43,297 bases of DNA from Verrucomicrobiota bacterium (lineage in GTDB: Bacteria; Verrucomicrobiota; Verrucomicrobiia; Limisphaerales; UBA1096). The position numbers and the translations under genes are program-made. Positions within the stretch are counted from its first letter, which is position 1. Every line of letters starts with the position of its first letter. Below, piece after piece: positions 35,314 through 43,297 of this stretch. Location: positions 1 to 43,297 of the forward strand of contig JACNJE010000102.1 in NCBI GenBank assembly GCA_014382705.1. Reading direction: 5' to 3'. The notes beneath the pieces are model-generated. The model was given only the letters and a program-made list of their open reading frames with translations, ran no database searches and was not told the DNA's origin.

Positions 35314-36690
35314 ATGGCCGCCGACCCATCTCCATTTTTCGGGACACAGCTTCGCCGGCTGATCCGCCGGCTGATTCGGGTTTACTACCCGGTCATCCGC
35401 GTGACGAACGCCGAGCGGCTGCCGCGCGAGGGGGCCACGCTGTATATCGCAAACCATCCCAACTCGCTGATCGACCCGGTGCTGATCGGCATCACGACCC
35501 AGCGCCCGGTGCGCTTCATGGCCAAGGCGCCGCTGTTCAAGGGCCGTGTGCTGGGGGCGCTGCTGCGCTCGGTCGGGATGATCCCCGCGTACCGCGCGTC
35601 GGACGACAGGTCGTCGGTGCGGCGCAACGTCGAGTCGCTCGGCGTGGCGGCGGAGAACTTGGCCAAGGGGCTGCCGATGGGCATTTTTCCCGAGGGCAAA
35701 AGCCATGACTTGACGCAGGTCGAGCAGGTGAAAACCGGCGCGGCGCGCATTGCGCAGCAGGCGGTGGAACTGGCCGGGGGCAAGCCGGTTTGGATCGTGC
35801 CGCTCGGGATCAATTACGAGGAGAAACCGCGTTTCCGCAGCCGCGTCTGGGTGGCGGTGGGCGAGACGGTGGATGCGACCGCTTGGTTCGCCGAACACGC
35901 CGGGAACGAGAAACAGGCCATGCGTCAGTTGACCCTCACGCTCGACGAGCGGCTGAAGGCGGTCGTGGTGCACCTGGACGACGCGCGGTGGGAACCGTTG
36001 CTGGACGATCTTGAGTGGCTCGCCCCGGTGTACGCCAGCGCCGACAAGGTGCGTGCCGTGTCGCGCGTGCAGCGCCGGAAGAACATCGCCGAGGCGATCA
36101 ATTATTTTGAATCAAAGAACCCGGAACGGGCCGAGGCGGTCACGGCCCGGGTGGCGGCGCATCACGAGGCGCTTGGCCAAGCCGGCGTGCGGATCAGCTC
36201 GCCGGTGTTTCAGCACACCGGCATGGCGTTGTTTTTGCGGATGGCACTCAAGTTTTGGCGTGTGCTATTCGGGGTGCCGGCACTGGTGGGGACGCTGCTG
36301 CACCTGGTTCCGTTTGCGTTGGTTCGCCTGATCGCACCCCGGTTCGAGGGTGTCGGCAGGACGACCACCTCCCTCTACCGCATCTTGGTGGGGCTGCCGT
36401 TTTACGGGGCATGGTACGTGGCGGCCTGGTTTGCGTTGCGCCATTACACGGACACGACCATTGCCACCGTGTCGGTCGTGGCCATGCCGCTGCTTGGCAT
36501 TTTCACGTTCCATTACTGGATCAACGCCGGGGTCGTTTGGCGCTCGCTGCGGGAGGAGGCCAAGCTGATGTTCAATGCCAGTCTGCTGGCCGGGTTGCGG
36601 GAGGAAAATCAGGCCGTCAAAACAGAGATCGCCGGGCTGGGCGACGAGTATCGGGAAGCCTTTCCCGGCAAGTTTACCGCGCAGCCGTAA
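35314..36690 (+). CDS. Lysophospholipid acyltransferase (PlsC-like)
   Basis: 458 residues. The acyltransferase motifs are IANHPNSLIDP near residue 46-55 (catalytic His48 and Asp54; the spacing of one extra residue over the common HxxxxD is usual for the NHPN..DP subgroup) and IFPEGKSHD at 124-132 (acceptor phosphate site). The protein is longer than a plain PlsC (~250) because of a C-terminal extension with hydrophobic segments (FGVPALVGTLLHLVPFALV; FYGAWYVAAWFAL; IATVSVVAMPLLGIF) that anchors it to the membrane. It should acylate lysophosphatidate or glycerol phosphate in phospholipid synthesis. Palindrome copies at 35659 and 36173. Confidence 0.88.
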   Translation: MAADPSPFFGTQLRRLIRRLIRVYYPVIRVTNAERLPREGATLYIANHPNSLIDPVLIGITTQRPVRFMAKAPLFKGRVLGALLRSVGMIPAYRASDDRSSVRRNVESLGVAAENLAKGLPMGIFPEGKSHDLTQVEQVKTGAARIAQQAVELAGGKPVWIVPLGINYEEKPRFRSRVWVAVGETVDATAWFAEHAGNEKQAMRQLTLTLDERLKAVVVHLDDARWEPLLDDLEWLAPVYASADKVRAVSRVQRRKNIAEAINYFESKNPERAEAVTARVAAHHEALGQAGVRISSPVFQHTGMALFLRMALKFWRVLFGVPALVGTLLHLVPFALVRLIAPRFEGVGRTTTSLYRILVGLPFYGAWYVAAWFALRHYTDTTIATVSVVAMPLLGIFTFHYWINAGVVWRSLREEAKLMFNASLLAGLREENQAVKTEIAGLGDEYREAFPGKFTAQP

Positions 36691-36700
36691 GTCACTTACG
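36686..36700. other. 15-bp perfect inverted repeat holding two convergent stop codons
   Basis: CGTAAGTCACTTACG contains TAA (36688-36690) of the acyltransferase and, on the other strand, TGA (36692-36694) of the sulfatase, one base apart. It lacks a U-tract on either strand, so it is not a classical terminator. Confidence 0.8.
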
Positions 36701-38257
36701 CTGGCCAAGCGCGGGGTGGGCAGCGAGCAGTTCTTTACTGAATGTGTTTGGGTGGCCTTCGTTGGACTGCTTGGGGCCGGGGGTGGTGCGGCCATCTTTG
36801 ATCGCCTTGGCCAAGGTCTCCACGAGGTCGCGCACCATTTGCGGGTGCTTGGCCTGTAGGTTGTTTTTCTCGGCCGGATCACTCTCGAGATCGTAAAGCT
36901 GAACCAACGGCAGCTTGGCGTTAATCTTGGCTGCGTTTGGCTTGGGGGCGCTCCAGCCGCCGGAGCCGGGGCATAGGTTGAGTTTCCATTTGCCGCGCCG
37001 GACGGCGAACGAGCCGTTGATCGAGTGGTGAATGGTGAACCGCCGGGCCTTGGCGTCCGCTTGGCCAAGCAGGGCGGGGAGAAATGAAAACGAATCCTCG
37101 GCGGCGTTGTCCGGGAGTTTTTTTCGATGGTCGATAATTTCATTCAGCGTGGCGAACAGGTCGGTGGTGCAGAGGGTCTGGTCGGAGGTGACGCCGGCCT
37201 TGACCTTGGCCGGCCAACGAACGAGGAACGGCGTGCGGTGACCGCCCTCGAATATGTCGGCCTTGTGTCCGCGCCAATCGCCATTGGGTTTGTGGCCTTG
37301 GTTGACGAGGTTGGGAATCTTCGCAGCAGGGGAGCAGCCGTTGTCGGCGGTGAAAATGACCATCGTGTTTTCCGCCAGATTGTTGCGGTCGAGCGCCTTC
37401 AGCACCTCGCCGACGACCCAATCGGTTTCCATCAGGAAATCGCCGTACGAGCCGATGCCGGATTTGCCCTGCCATCGCTTGGCCGGGACGATCGGCGTGT
37501 GCGGGCTGGTGAGCGGTAGGTACAGAAAAAACGGTTTGCCCTTGGCCTTGGCCCGGCCGTCGATGTAGCGGCCGGCCTCACGTGCGAAGTCACGAAGGCA
37601 GGTGATCGCCTCGAACTTCTCGCCGCTTGGCCCGGGTCGATGGAACGCCTTGGTTACCGTGGCCCACTCGGTCGGCTTGTCGTTTTCCAAATAGACATAC
37701 GGGAACATGTCGAGCGACGCCGGGATGATGAACGACTCGTCAAATCCAATCGCCAGCGGGCCGCCGCTGACTTTTTTGCCGTAGTCAATCTGCCATCCGT
37801 CGCCCTTGGTCGGGCCGGTTTTGGCCTGACGCCTTTCGCCGTTGGGCAGCATCTGCCAGCCAAGGCCAAGGTGCCACTTGCCGACCACCGCTGTATGGTA
37901 GCCGTTCTGCCTCAGGAATCCCGGCGCGGTCAACCGGTCGCTGCTGATGAGCGGTTCCGACAACCCCCAAAGAACCCCCTTCTTCAACGTGCTGCGCCAG
38001 TTGTATCGCCCGGTGAGAATCCCGTAACGGGTCGGGGTGCAGACCGACGACGTCGTGTGCGAGTCCGTGAACCGCATGCCCTCGCGTGCCAAGCGGTCAC
38101 AATGCGGCGTGGGCGCTCTGCCACCCGCATGCGACAAGTCTCCAAACCCAAGGTCATCAGCGAGAATGTACACGACATTCGGCTTGTCGGCAGCGTGTAT
38201 ATTGCCAAGCAAAAGTGCAAACCCGATGATGACGGAAAGAATTTTCCCAGATGACAT
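36692..38257 (-). CDS. Type I sulfatase, exported
   Basis: 521 residues from ATG 38257, which starts a signal peptide (SSGKILSVIIGFALLLGNIHA); the 14-codon upstream extension has no such leader at its start. Metal site: PNVVYILADDLGFGD (Asp34, Asp35). The formylglycine-forming motif is CTPTRYGILTGR with Cys73, so maturation by a formylglycine-generating enzyme is required; none is in the window. FTADNGCSP near residue 305 supplies further metal ligands. Hydrolyses sulfate esters, in this phylum usually of sulfated polysaccharides; the real substrate is unknown. Palindrome copies at 36807 and 37061. Convergent with the acyltransferase, divergent from the DUF1573-like gene. Confidence 0.92.
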   Translation of the reverse strand: MSSGKILSVIIGFALLLGNIHAADKPNVVYILADDLGFGDLSHAGGRAPTPHCDRLAREGMRFTDSHTTSSVCTPTRYGILTGRYNWRSTLKKGVLWGLSEPLISSDRLTAPGFLRQNGYHTAVVGKWHLGLGWQMLPNGERRQAKTGPTKGDGWQIDYGKKVSGGPLAIGFDESFIIPASLDMFPYVYLENDKPTEWATVTKAFHRPGPSGEKFEAITCLRDFAREAGRYIDGRAKAKGKPFFLYLPLTSPHTPIVPAKRWQGKSGIGSYGDFLMETDWVVGEVLKALDRNNLAENTMVIFTADNGCSPAAKIPNLVNQGHKPNGDWRGHKADIFEGGHRTPFLVRWPAKVKAGVTSDQTLCTTDLFATLNEIIDHRKKLPDNAAEDSFSFLPALLGQADAKARRFTIHHSINGSFAVRRGKWKLNLCPGSGGWSAPKPNAAKINAKLPLVQLYDLESDPAEKNNLQAKHPQMVRDLVETLAKAIKDGRTTPGPKQSNEGHPNTFSKELLAAHPALGQRK

Positions 38258-38406
38258 GGACGTCTCCGTACCACGGTTGGCAGTCACGGGCAATAGCAAT
38301 TGACGATCAGTATGGTGCGAATCCTTTATTGTGATTGACTAGCGGGATTGCAACAGGCAGATTTGACTGCCACCCGAATGTGCATTTTCGGGAGCATCGA
38401 ATCACC
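38258..38406. other. Divergent intergenic region at composition boundary
   Basis: 149 bp between the sulfatase and DUF1573-like starts. G+C drops here and stays low to the end of the window. It should contain promoters for both genes; TTGACG at 38300-38305 was seen, but no good -10 at normal spacing, so no promoter is called. Confidence 0.5.
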
Positions 38407-39438
38407 ATGAACAGGTCGCAAAACAAATGCAGTGTCATTGCTATGGTTGCATTTTTTTTCGCGATCCAAACGATTATTCCCGCAGAAAAAAATAACAGGC
38501 CCGCGCTCCACGTGGAAAAGGAAACAGTCGATTTCGGAAAGGTGATTGTTGGTGCGAAAGTACCCGTTCGATTCCACATTCAAAACAGGGGAAAAGGCAC
38601 CTTGCTACTGTATGATGTTACCGCGTCCTGCACCGACTGCACGACCATCCTGTCGAGTCCGGATAAACTCGAAGCAAATGAAAAAGGTGTTATTGAAGCG
38701 AGGGTGCTGACTGCGGAGTTGCACGGGAATGTGGATCGAACAGTGTCGATTTACTCCAATGACCCGGGAAAGGCCAGGAAGATCCTTCACATCATCGGCC
38801 ATGTCTGGTCCCCACTGGAAATGGAACCTAACTATATCTATTTCCCGGTTGCGAAAACGGTTGATTCACGGAAGGAATACAGAGTGGAAATCACCAACAT
38901 CACCGATGAAGACATACACCTTTCCAAGGCCTCTAGCGATAATGAGAAATTTCGCGCAAAGCTGATACCTGGCAATAATAAAAAAAAGCACACATTGGTC
39001 GTTACCACTGTGCCGCCGTTGGAGTACGGGAGGAACAAAGGCTTAATCACCTTCAACACGAGTTACGCCGGGTTGCCAACAATCCAGATCAGCGCCATCG
39101 CCAACGTTAGCCCCCCCGTGGCATTCGTTCCTTCAAGGCTATATCTTAAGGCCGGAGATCTGAAAAAACCGATCCGGAGGCACTTCAAACTTTCAATTAA
39201 CTCAAAAGAATCGGTGAAGATTTTGGAGCACAGTCTGAATATTGCTGGGCCCACGATCGAAGTCACGGAAAGGAAACCAGGGAAGTATGTCCAATTCGCC
39301 ATTTTTTTCCCTGAGGGATTTCGGGTTGAACCCGACTTGAATGCCTCATTGACGGTCAAGACAACACACAGGCAATTCAGCCAACTGAACCTGCCGATTC
39401 AAGCCTATTCAACTACTTCCGGAAGGAATAAGGATTAA
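38407..39438 (+). CDS. DUF1573/ASH-like exported protein
   Basis: 343 residues from ATG 38407, which begins a signal-like segment (CSVIAMVAFFFAIQTIIPAE). Residues ~34-130 match DUF1573 patterns: VDFGKVIVGAKVPVRFHIQNRG, DVTASCTDC, and SIYSNDPGKARKILHIIGHV. Two more Ig-like repeats follow, ending NLPIQAYS. These domains are protein-binding beta sandwiches found in secreted proteins; no enzyme activity is expected. The gene is AT-richer than everything before 38.3 kb and contains no TTGGCCAA. The large FG-GAP gene follows 38 bp later in the same direction, so an operon is likely. Confidence 0.8.
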   Translation: MNRSQNKCSVIAMVAFFFAIQTIIPAEKNNRPALHVEKETVDFGKVIVGAKVPVRFHIQNRGKGTLLLYDVTASCTDCTTILSSPDKLEANEKGVIEARVLTAELHGNVDRTVSIYSNDPGKARKILHIIGHVWSPLEMEPNYIYFPVAKTVDSRKEYRVEITNITDEDIHLSKASSDNEKFRAKLIPGNNKKKHTLVVTTVPPLEYGRNKGLITFNTSYAGLPTIQISAIANVSPPVAFVPSRLYLKAGDLKKPIRRHFKLSINSKESVKILEHSLNIAGPTIEVTERKPGKYVQFAIFFPEGFRVEPDLNASLTVKTTHRQFSQLNLPIQAYSTTSGRNKD

Positions 39439-39476
39439 GGATTCACTTCCCTTGGTCTTGGAAACTGGGATAATAA

Positions 39477-42400
39477 ATGATTTATTTGTTCTGCCGTAAT
39501 TTTCTAATTAATAATAATGTTGGACTGGCATTACGCGTTTTGTGCGTCGGCCTCGTCAGTTTGGGAACTACTGTAGTTTATCCTGAAAATGATTCCCGCA
39601 AGGGATTTTCCTCCACTATTTTAAAAATCCAAAATCGAGGGAGTATCAATACTTTTGAGAGGATATCTCCGGACAAGACTGGAGTTAATTTTGTGAATCA
39701 AGTGGACGAGTGGGAGGCATCTCAAAATAGGGTGCTCTATAACGGCGCTGGTGTCGCGGTGGGGGATTATGACAGGGATGGTTGGCCTGATATTTTCATG
39801 TGTTCTGTTGGCGGAAACTCGGTTCTTTACAAGAACGAGGGTGATTGGGTTTTTGTTGATACAACCGTCAATGCGGGTTTGGGGAAAATGGGGCATCGAC
39901 ATCGTGGCGCCGTGTTTGCGGATTTAAACGGGGATAGTTGGTTGGATTTGCTTGTAGGGACGGTCGGAATGGGGATAAGGGTATTTATCAATCATGAAGG
40001 TGTTTTTGAGGAAACAACTGAGAAGTCAGGAGTGATGGGGCGTTATGCGCCAATGACTATGGCGCTGGCGGATATAGATGGGAATGGAACCGTTGATTTG
40101 TACGTGACCAACAATCGATCAACCGACATCAGAGATGAAGGTTCAGTTAAATTAAGGCGCGTCAAGGGAAGGTTGGTAATCCCGCCAGAGCACCGTAATC
40201 GCCTGGTTGTTTCAGGTGGCGTGCTAAAAGAGTATGGGGAACCAGACCTTCTTTTTATCAATGATGGGAATGCAATTTTCAGGAAATCAAGTTGGCTGGA
40301 TGGAACTTTCCTTAACTCCGATGGAAAGCCGTTAGAGAATGCACCCTTGGATTGGGGGTTGGCCGCAGCTTTTCATGACGTCAATGATGATGGGCTTCCA
40401 GATTTGTATGTGTGCAATGACTTTTGGAGTCCTGACAGGTTCTGGATTAATGAAGGGGGGGTGTTCAAATCCGTGGGGCCCCACGACTTAAGCAAAACAT
40501 CTGCAAGTTCCATGGGCGTGGATTTCTCGGACTACGACCGGGATGGGGATGTGGACTTGTTTGTGGTCGATATGTTGAGCAGGGATTTGGCGATGCAAAA
40601 AAGACAGATGCTGGCTCAGGATGAAACAGATAGACAGATGACACACGGTGATTTCGGGGAGCAAGTCATGAGGAACACGCTTTTAAATAACAGAGGCGAC
40701 GGTTCCTTTGCGGAATTAGCACATTTTGCTGGTCTTCCCGCCTCAGACTGGTCCTGGTCCCCTGTATTTATGGATATCGATCTTGATGGTTATGAAGATT
40801 TGATTATCACCGCTGGTCATTACAAGGACACACAGGATATGGATGTCAATGCGCTGATTCAAACTAGGCAGAAGCCCAGAGACAGGTCTTTGAGTCCTGC
40901 TCAAAGGAAAATGCAGTTTGGGAAAGAGATGATGGCCAATAACCGACTCTATCCAAATCTAACTTTGCCAATTGTTACATTTCGAAATGGAGGCAACGGT
41001 GTTTTTCAGGAGACGACTTCAGAGTGGGGAACGAACGACAAAGGAATTCATCATGGGATCGCTACGGCTGACTTCGACTTGGACGGGGACATGGATTTGA
41101 TTGTTAACAACATGAACGAAAATCCAGGTGTTTATGAGAATCGATTTATGGCCCATCGTGTAGCGGTAGTTTTGCATGGGGAGTCTCCGAATACTGAAGG
41201 TATTGGAAGCAAGATATATTTGACCGGCGATGAGCTCTTTGAGCAGTCCAAGGAGGTTGTGGTTGGAGGTCGATTTCTTTCCGGATCGGAAACAAGGGTT
41301 GTTTTTGGTGTTGGCAGCAAAAAGGGCAGGATGAGCCTGACCGTACGTTGGAGAAGCGGGAAGGAAAGCATCATTAATGAAGTGAAGGAAAATCATCTTT
41401 ATCATATTTACGAATCGGAATCTTCCGAACCTCGAAAAAACATAAAAAAGCAAATGCCATCTTCTCCCTTGTTTAAGGACTTCAGCAAACGCATCAACTA
41501 CACTCACATTGAAAACGCATATGATGACTTTCAGAAACAGCCGCTTTTACCCTTCAAGTTGAGTCAGCAAGGCCCCGCTCTATGGGTTGGTGACATCAAT
41601 TCTGATTACTGGGATGATTTGATCGTTGGTTGCAGCAAGGGAGGCCGGATTAATGTGTTCCTAAACGAGCAAAATGGGGGCTTTAAACATTTACTGGGAC
41701 CTCAGGTGGCTCAAGACGATGTGGTATCAATTTTTTCAACTGGATCGGGCAATAATAACCAATTTGTAACTGTTAATTGTGGGTATGAAGGGGAAAGGGT
41801 GGCGTTGACTCGTCATCGATTGGTTAAGGATCAAATTCTAAGCGATTCAATTATTGATATTCCAATCAAGTCGGTTGGTGCCGTTGCTCAGGCAGATGTG
41901 GATGGCGACGGTGATCTTGATTTGTTTTTTGGGTCAGGCCCTTATCCTGGGAGATATCCAGAAGCGTCAAGGTCAGCTATTTATTTGTTTGATGGAACTC
42001 AATACTTGCAGGACAACTCAAATGCCAAGATCTTGCTCGGCTTGGGGATTGTTAATGGGGCTGTTTGGTATGATTTCGATTCAGATGGATATCCTGAATT
42101 AATTACAGCTGGTCACTGGCAGCCGGTTCGATTCTTTAAGAATGAAAAAGGCGTTCTTCGGGACGCAAGCAAGGAGATGGGTTTTATGGAGTCGACTGGC
42201 ATGTGGAATTCCATCCAACTTGGAGATCTGAATGGAGATGGAAAAATGGACTTGATCGCTGGAAATTGGGGGTTGAATAGTCCGTATAAGTCAAAAACTA
42301 ATAAGCCTCTAGCTGTTGTTTTTGGTGATTTTAATGAAGACGGCACAATTGAAATAATTGAAAGTGAGTATTACGAGGGAAATCTTGTTCCTGTTCGGCC

Positions 42401-43184
42401 GTTCAACGACTTTGCAGAAACGATGCCTTATCTGTATTCGCGATTTAAAAGTTTTAGGCAATTCAGCAGGGCAACAGTAGCTCAGGTGATCGGAGACTCC
42501 CAAACAAATGCCAGACTGTTGTCTGCTCAGATTCTTGATTCCTGCATTTTTATCAACCAAACGAATAAGTTTAAGATTGTGAAATTACCTGATGCTGCAC
42601 AGTGGGCGCCCACTCATGGTATTGTTGTAGGAGATTTTAACGGCGATAGCTTTGAGGATTTATTTCTCGCGCAGAATTTCTTCCCGATACGTTCAGGGGT
42701 AGACAAATTAGATGCTTCAAGAGGGGTTTTTTGCCGTGGAAATGGGACGGAACAGTTAGAGACGATTGAATCCAGCGAAACTGGTTTAATGATAGAAGGC
42801 GATCAGAGGGCTGTTGCAACAGGCGATTTCAATCGGGATGGGAGGAGTGATCTTGTCGTTACCCAGAACAATGGGCAGATCAAGTTGTATCTTAATAACA
42901 CTGAAGATGCAGGTTTACGCGTGGTGGTTAAGGGGAAATCGAGTAATCCGGATGGAATTGGATCCGTTTTAAGAATTCAGTACGATGATGGAGTTGGACC
43001 CGCTCGTCCCATATCTGGATTGAGTGGTTATCGTTCCCAGGGATCTCCAGTTCAATTGTTTGGTCTAAAACGAACAATCGAAACAGTTTTGCTTCAAAAG
43101 CCTGACGGTAGTGCTTTAAAGAAGGATGTTAATAAAGGTGACAAAGAATTGGTCATTAATTTTGGCATTATCGGAGGCGATTAA
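39477..43184 (+). CDS. Double FG-GAP propeller / ASPIC-UnbV protein (CRTAC1-like)
   Basis: 1235 residues. An N-terminal hydrophobic segment (VGLALRVLCVGLVSLGTTVVY) is the likely export signal. Seven Ca-binding FG-GAP/VCBS blades follow (GDYDRDGWPDIF, ADLNGDSWLDLL, ADIDGNGTVDLY, HDVNDDGLPDLY, SDYDRDGDVDLF, MDIDLDGYEDLI, ADFDLDGDMDLI), then an ASPIC/UnbV domain (GSKIYL...VVFGVG...VRWRSG). A second set of seven blades (GDINSDYWDDLI, ADVDGDGDLDLF, YDFDSDGYPELI, GDLNGDGKMDLI, GDFNEDGTIEII, GDFNGDSFEDLF, GDFNRDGRSDLV) and a second, more degenerate ASPIC-like end complete it. Tandem seven-bladed propellers are the natural reading. Such proteins are secreted; binding partners are unknown. Base composition is AT-rich (42301-42360 has 20 G/C of 60). 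Confidence 0.88.
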   Translation: MIYLFCRNFLINNNVGLALRVLCVGLVSLGTTVVYPENDSRKGFSSTILKIQNRGSINTFERISPDKTGVNFVNQVDEWEASQNRVLYNGAGVAVGDYDRDGWPDIFMCSVGGNSVLYKNEGDWVFVDTTVNAGLGKMGHRHRGAVFADLNGDSWLDLLVGTVGMGIRVFINHEGVFEETTEKSGVMGRYAPMTMALADIDGNGTVDLYVTNNRSTDIRDEGSVKLRRVKGRLVIPPEHRNRLVVSGGVLKEYGEPDLLFINDGNAIFRKSSWLDGTFLNSDGKPLENAPLDWGLAAAFHDVNDDGLPDLYVCNDFWSPDRFWINEGGVFKSVGPHDLSKTSASSMGVDFSDYDRDGDVDLFVVDMLSRDLAMQKRQMLAQDETDRQMTHGDFGEQVMRNTLLNNRGDGSFAELAHFAGLPASDWSWSPVFMDIDLDGYEDLIITAGHYKDTQDMDVNALIQTRQKPRDRSLSPAQRKMQFGKEMMANNRLYPNLTLPIVTFRNGGNGVFQETTSEWGTNDKGIHHGIATADFDLDGDMDLIVNNMNENPGVYENRFMAHRVAVVLHGESPNTEGIGSKIYLTGDELFEQSKEVVVGGRFLSGSETRVVFGVGSKKGRMSLTVRWRSGKESIINEVKENHLYHIYESESSEPRKNIKKQMPSSPLFKDFSKRINYTHIENAYDDFQKQPLLPFKLSQQGPALWVGDINSDYWDDLIVGCSKGGRINVFLNEQNGGFKHLLGPQVAQDDVVSIFSTGSGNNNQFVTVNCGYEGERVALTRHRLVKDQILSDSIIDIPIKSVGAVAQADVDGDGDLDLFFGSGPYPGRYPEASRSAIYLFDGTQYLQDNSNAKILLGLGIVNGAVWYDFDSDGYPELITAGHWQPVRFFKNEKGVLRDASKEMGFMESTGMWNSIQLGDLNGDGKMDLIAGNWGLNSPYKSKTNKPLAVVFGDFNEDGTIEIIESEYYEGNLVPVRPFNDFAETMPYLYSRFKSFRQFSRATVAQVIGDSQTNARLLSAQILDSCIFINQTNKFKIVKLPDAAQWAPTHGIVVGDFNGDSFEDLFLAQNFFPIRSGVDKLDASRGVFCRGNGTEQLETIESSETGLMIEGDQRAVATGDFNRDGRSDLVVTQNNGQIKLYLNNTEDAGLRVVVKGKSSNPDGIGSVLRIQYDDGVGPARPISGLSGYRSQGSPVQLFGLKRTIETVLLQKPDGSALKKDVNKGDKELVINFGIIGGD

Positions 43185-43297
43185 CTGAACGATCATTTAG
43201 CAATTGACATCGCAGTCAGAAATCAGCAGCTTTCACCGAGCTTTCTAGCCTGACCTATTCATCCCGAGGCAATTGTCGGGCAGTTGATGTTGGAATG
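43185..43297. other. Terminal non-coding stretch
   Basis: 113 bp after the last gene. A weak inverted repeat CCCGA...TCGGG lies at about 43263-43280, without a T-run. No gene seen. Confidence 0.5.

Larger units (their letters stand above)
953..37071. repeat. Highly iterated palindrome TTGGCCAA (consensus CGCTTGGCCAAGCG), 32 copies
   Basis: Core 8-mer start positions read by eye: 956, 2854, 2983, 3189, 4973, 5033, 5300, 7342, 7881, 8399, 13164, 13635, 13862, 18815, 20635, 20701, 22430, 22861, 23134, 24627, 24731, 27757, 27897, 30723, 31638, 33633, 33905, 34184, 35659, 36173, 36807, 37061. Eleven are the full 14-mer (953, 2980, 13161, 13632, 18812, 20698, 23131, 24728, 27894, 30720, 33630). 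In genes it is read in all frames, for example ALGQA, RLAKR/RLAKLEA and AWPSA. Four copies are clearly intergenic. Chance expectation for the 8-mer at ~60% G+C is under one in this span. Some copies are duplicated with the S74 paralogues, but most lie in unrelated genes. Confidence 0.95.

Overview
The window looks like chromosomal DNA of an uncultured Verrucomicrobiota-type bacterium, or a close relative in the PVC group. The pointers are a DUF1501 plus PSCyt1/DUF1549/DUF1553 pair, a type I sulfatase, an ASPIC/UnbV FG-GAP protein, several exported proteins with a C-terminal S74 chaperone, and one giant exported protein. The phylum call is inference from gene content; no rRNA or core marker gene is present.

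Layout. (1) 1-24941, + strand: an island of exported proteins. It holds a truncated Kelch-type propeller, three S74-terminated paralogues, a 729-residue exported protein, a 2744-residue giant exported protein, a fourth S74 paralogue, and a three-gene operon (Ca-loop exported protein, MORN lipoprotein, exported ubiquitin-headed protein). The intergenic spaces of the island are built from a few recurring repeat words. (2) 24952-33551, - strand: DUF1501 and PSCyt1/DUF1553 genes, tRNA-Ser(CGA), then a lactonase-like amidohydrolase, a sodium/solute symporter and a rhamnonate/fuconate dehydratase-like enzyme that probably form a deoxysugar-acid operon. (3) 33655-36690, + strand: a GNAT acetyltransferase, a predicted propeller protein and a PlsC-type acyltransferase, followed by a convergent sulfatase (36692-38257, - strand). 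(4) 38407-43184, + strand: a visibly AT-richer pair, a DUF1573-like protein and a double FG-GAP/ASPIC protein.

Two things stand out. First, the gene at 22464-24941 carries, directly after a signal peptide, a ubiquitin domain with 62 of 76 residues identical to human ubiquitin. All seven lysines are kept, but the conjugating tail is lost (LSLTYG in place of LRLRGG). The predicted cleavage site leaves ubiquitin Met1 as the mature N-terminus. Second, the palindrome TTGGCCAA, usually extended to CGCTTGGCCAAGCG, occurs 32 times between 953 and 37071, in all reading frames of unrelated genes and between genes, and never in the last 6.2 kb. It behaves like a highly iterated palindrome comparable in kind to cyanobacterial HIP1. 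A third theme is an intergenic hairpin cassette (eight copies of an about 70-nt imperfect inverted repeat) that precedes all four S74 genes and the genes at 7811 and 21011, which share an ACCATGAAA start context with no Shine-Dalgarno sequence.
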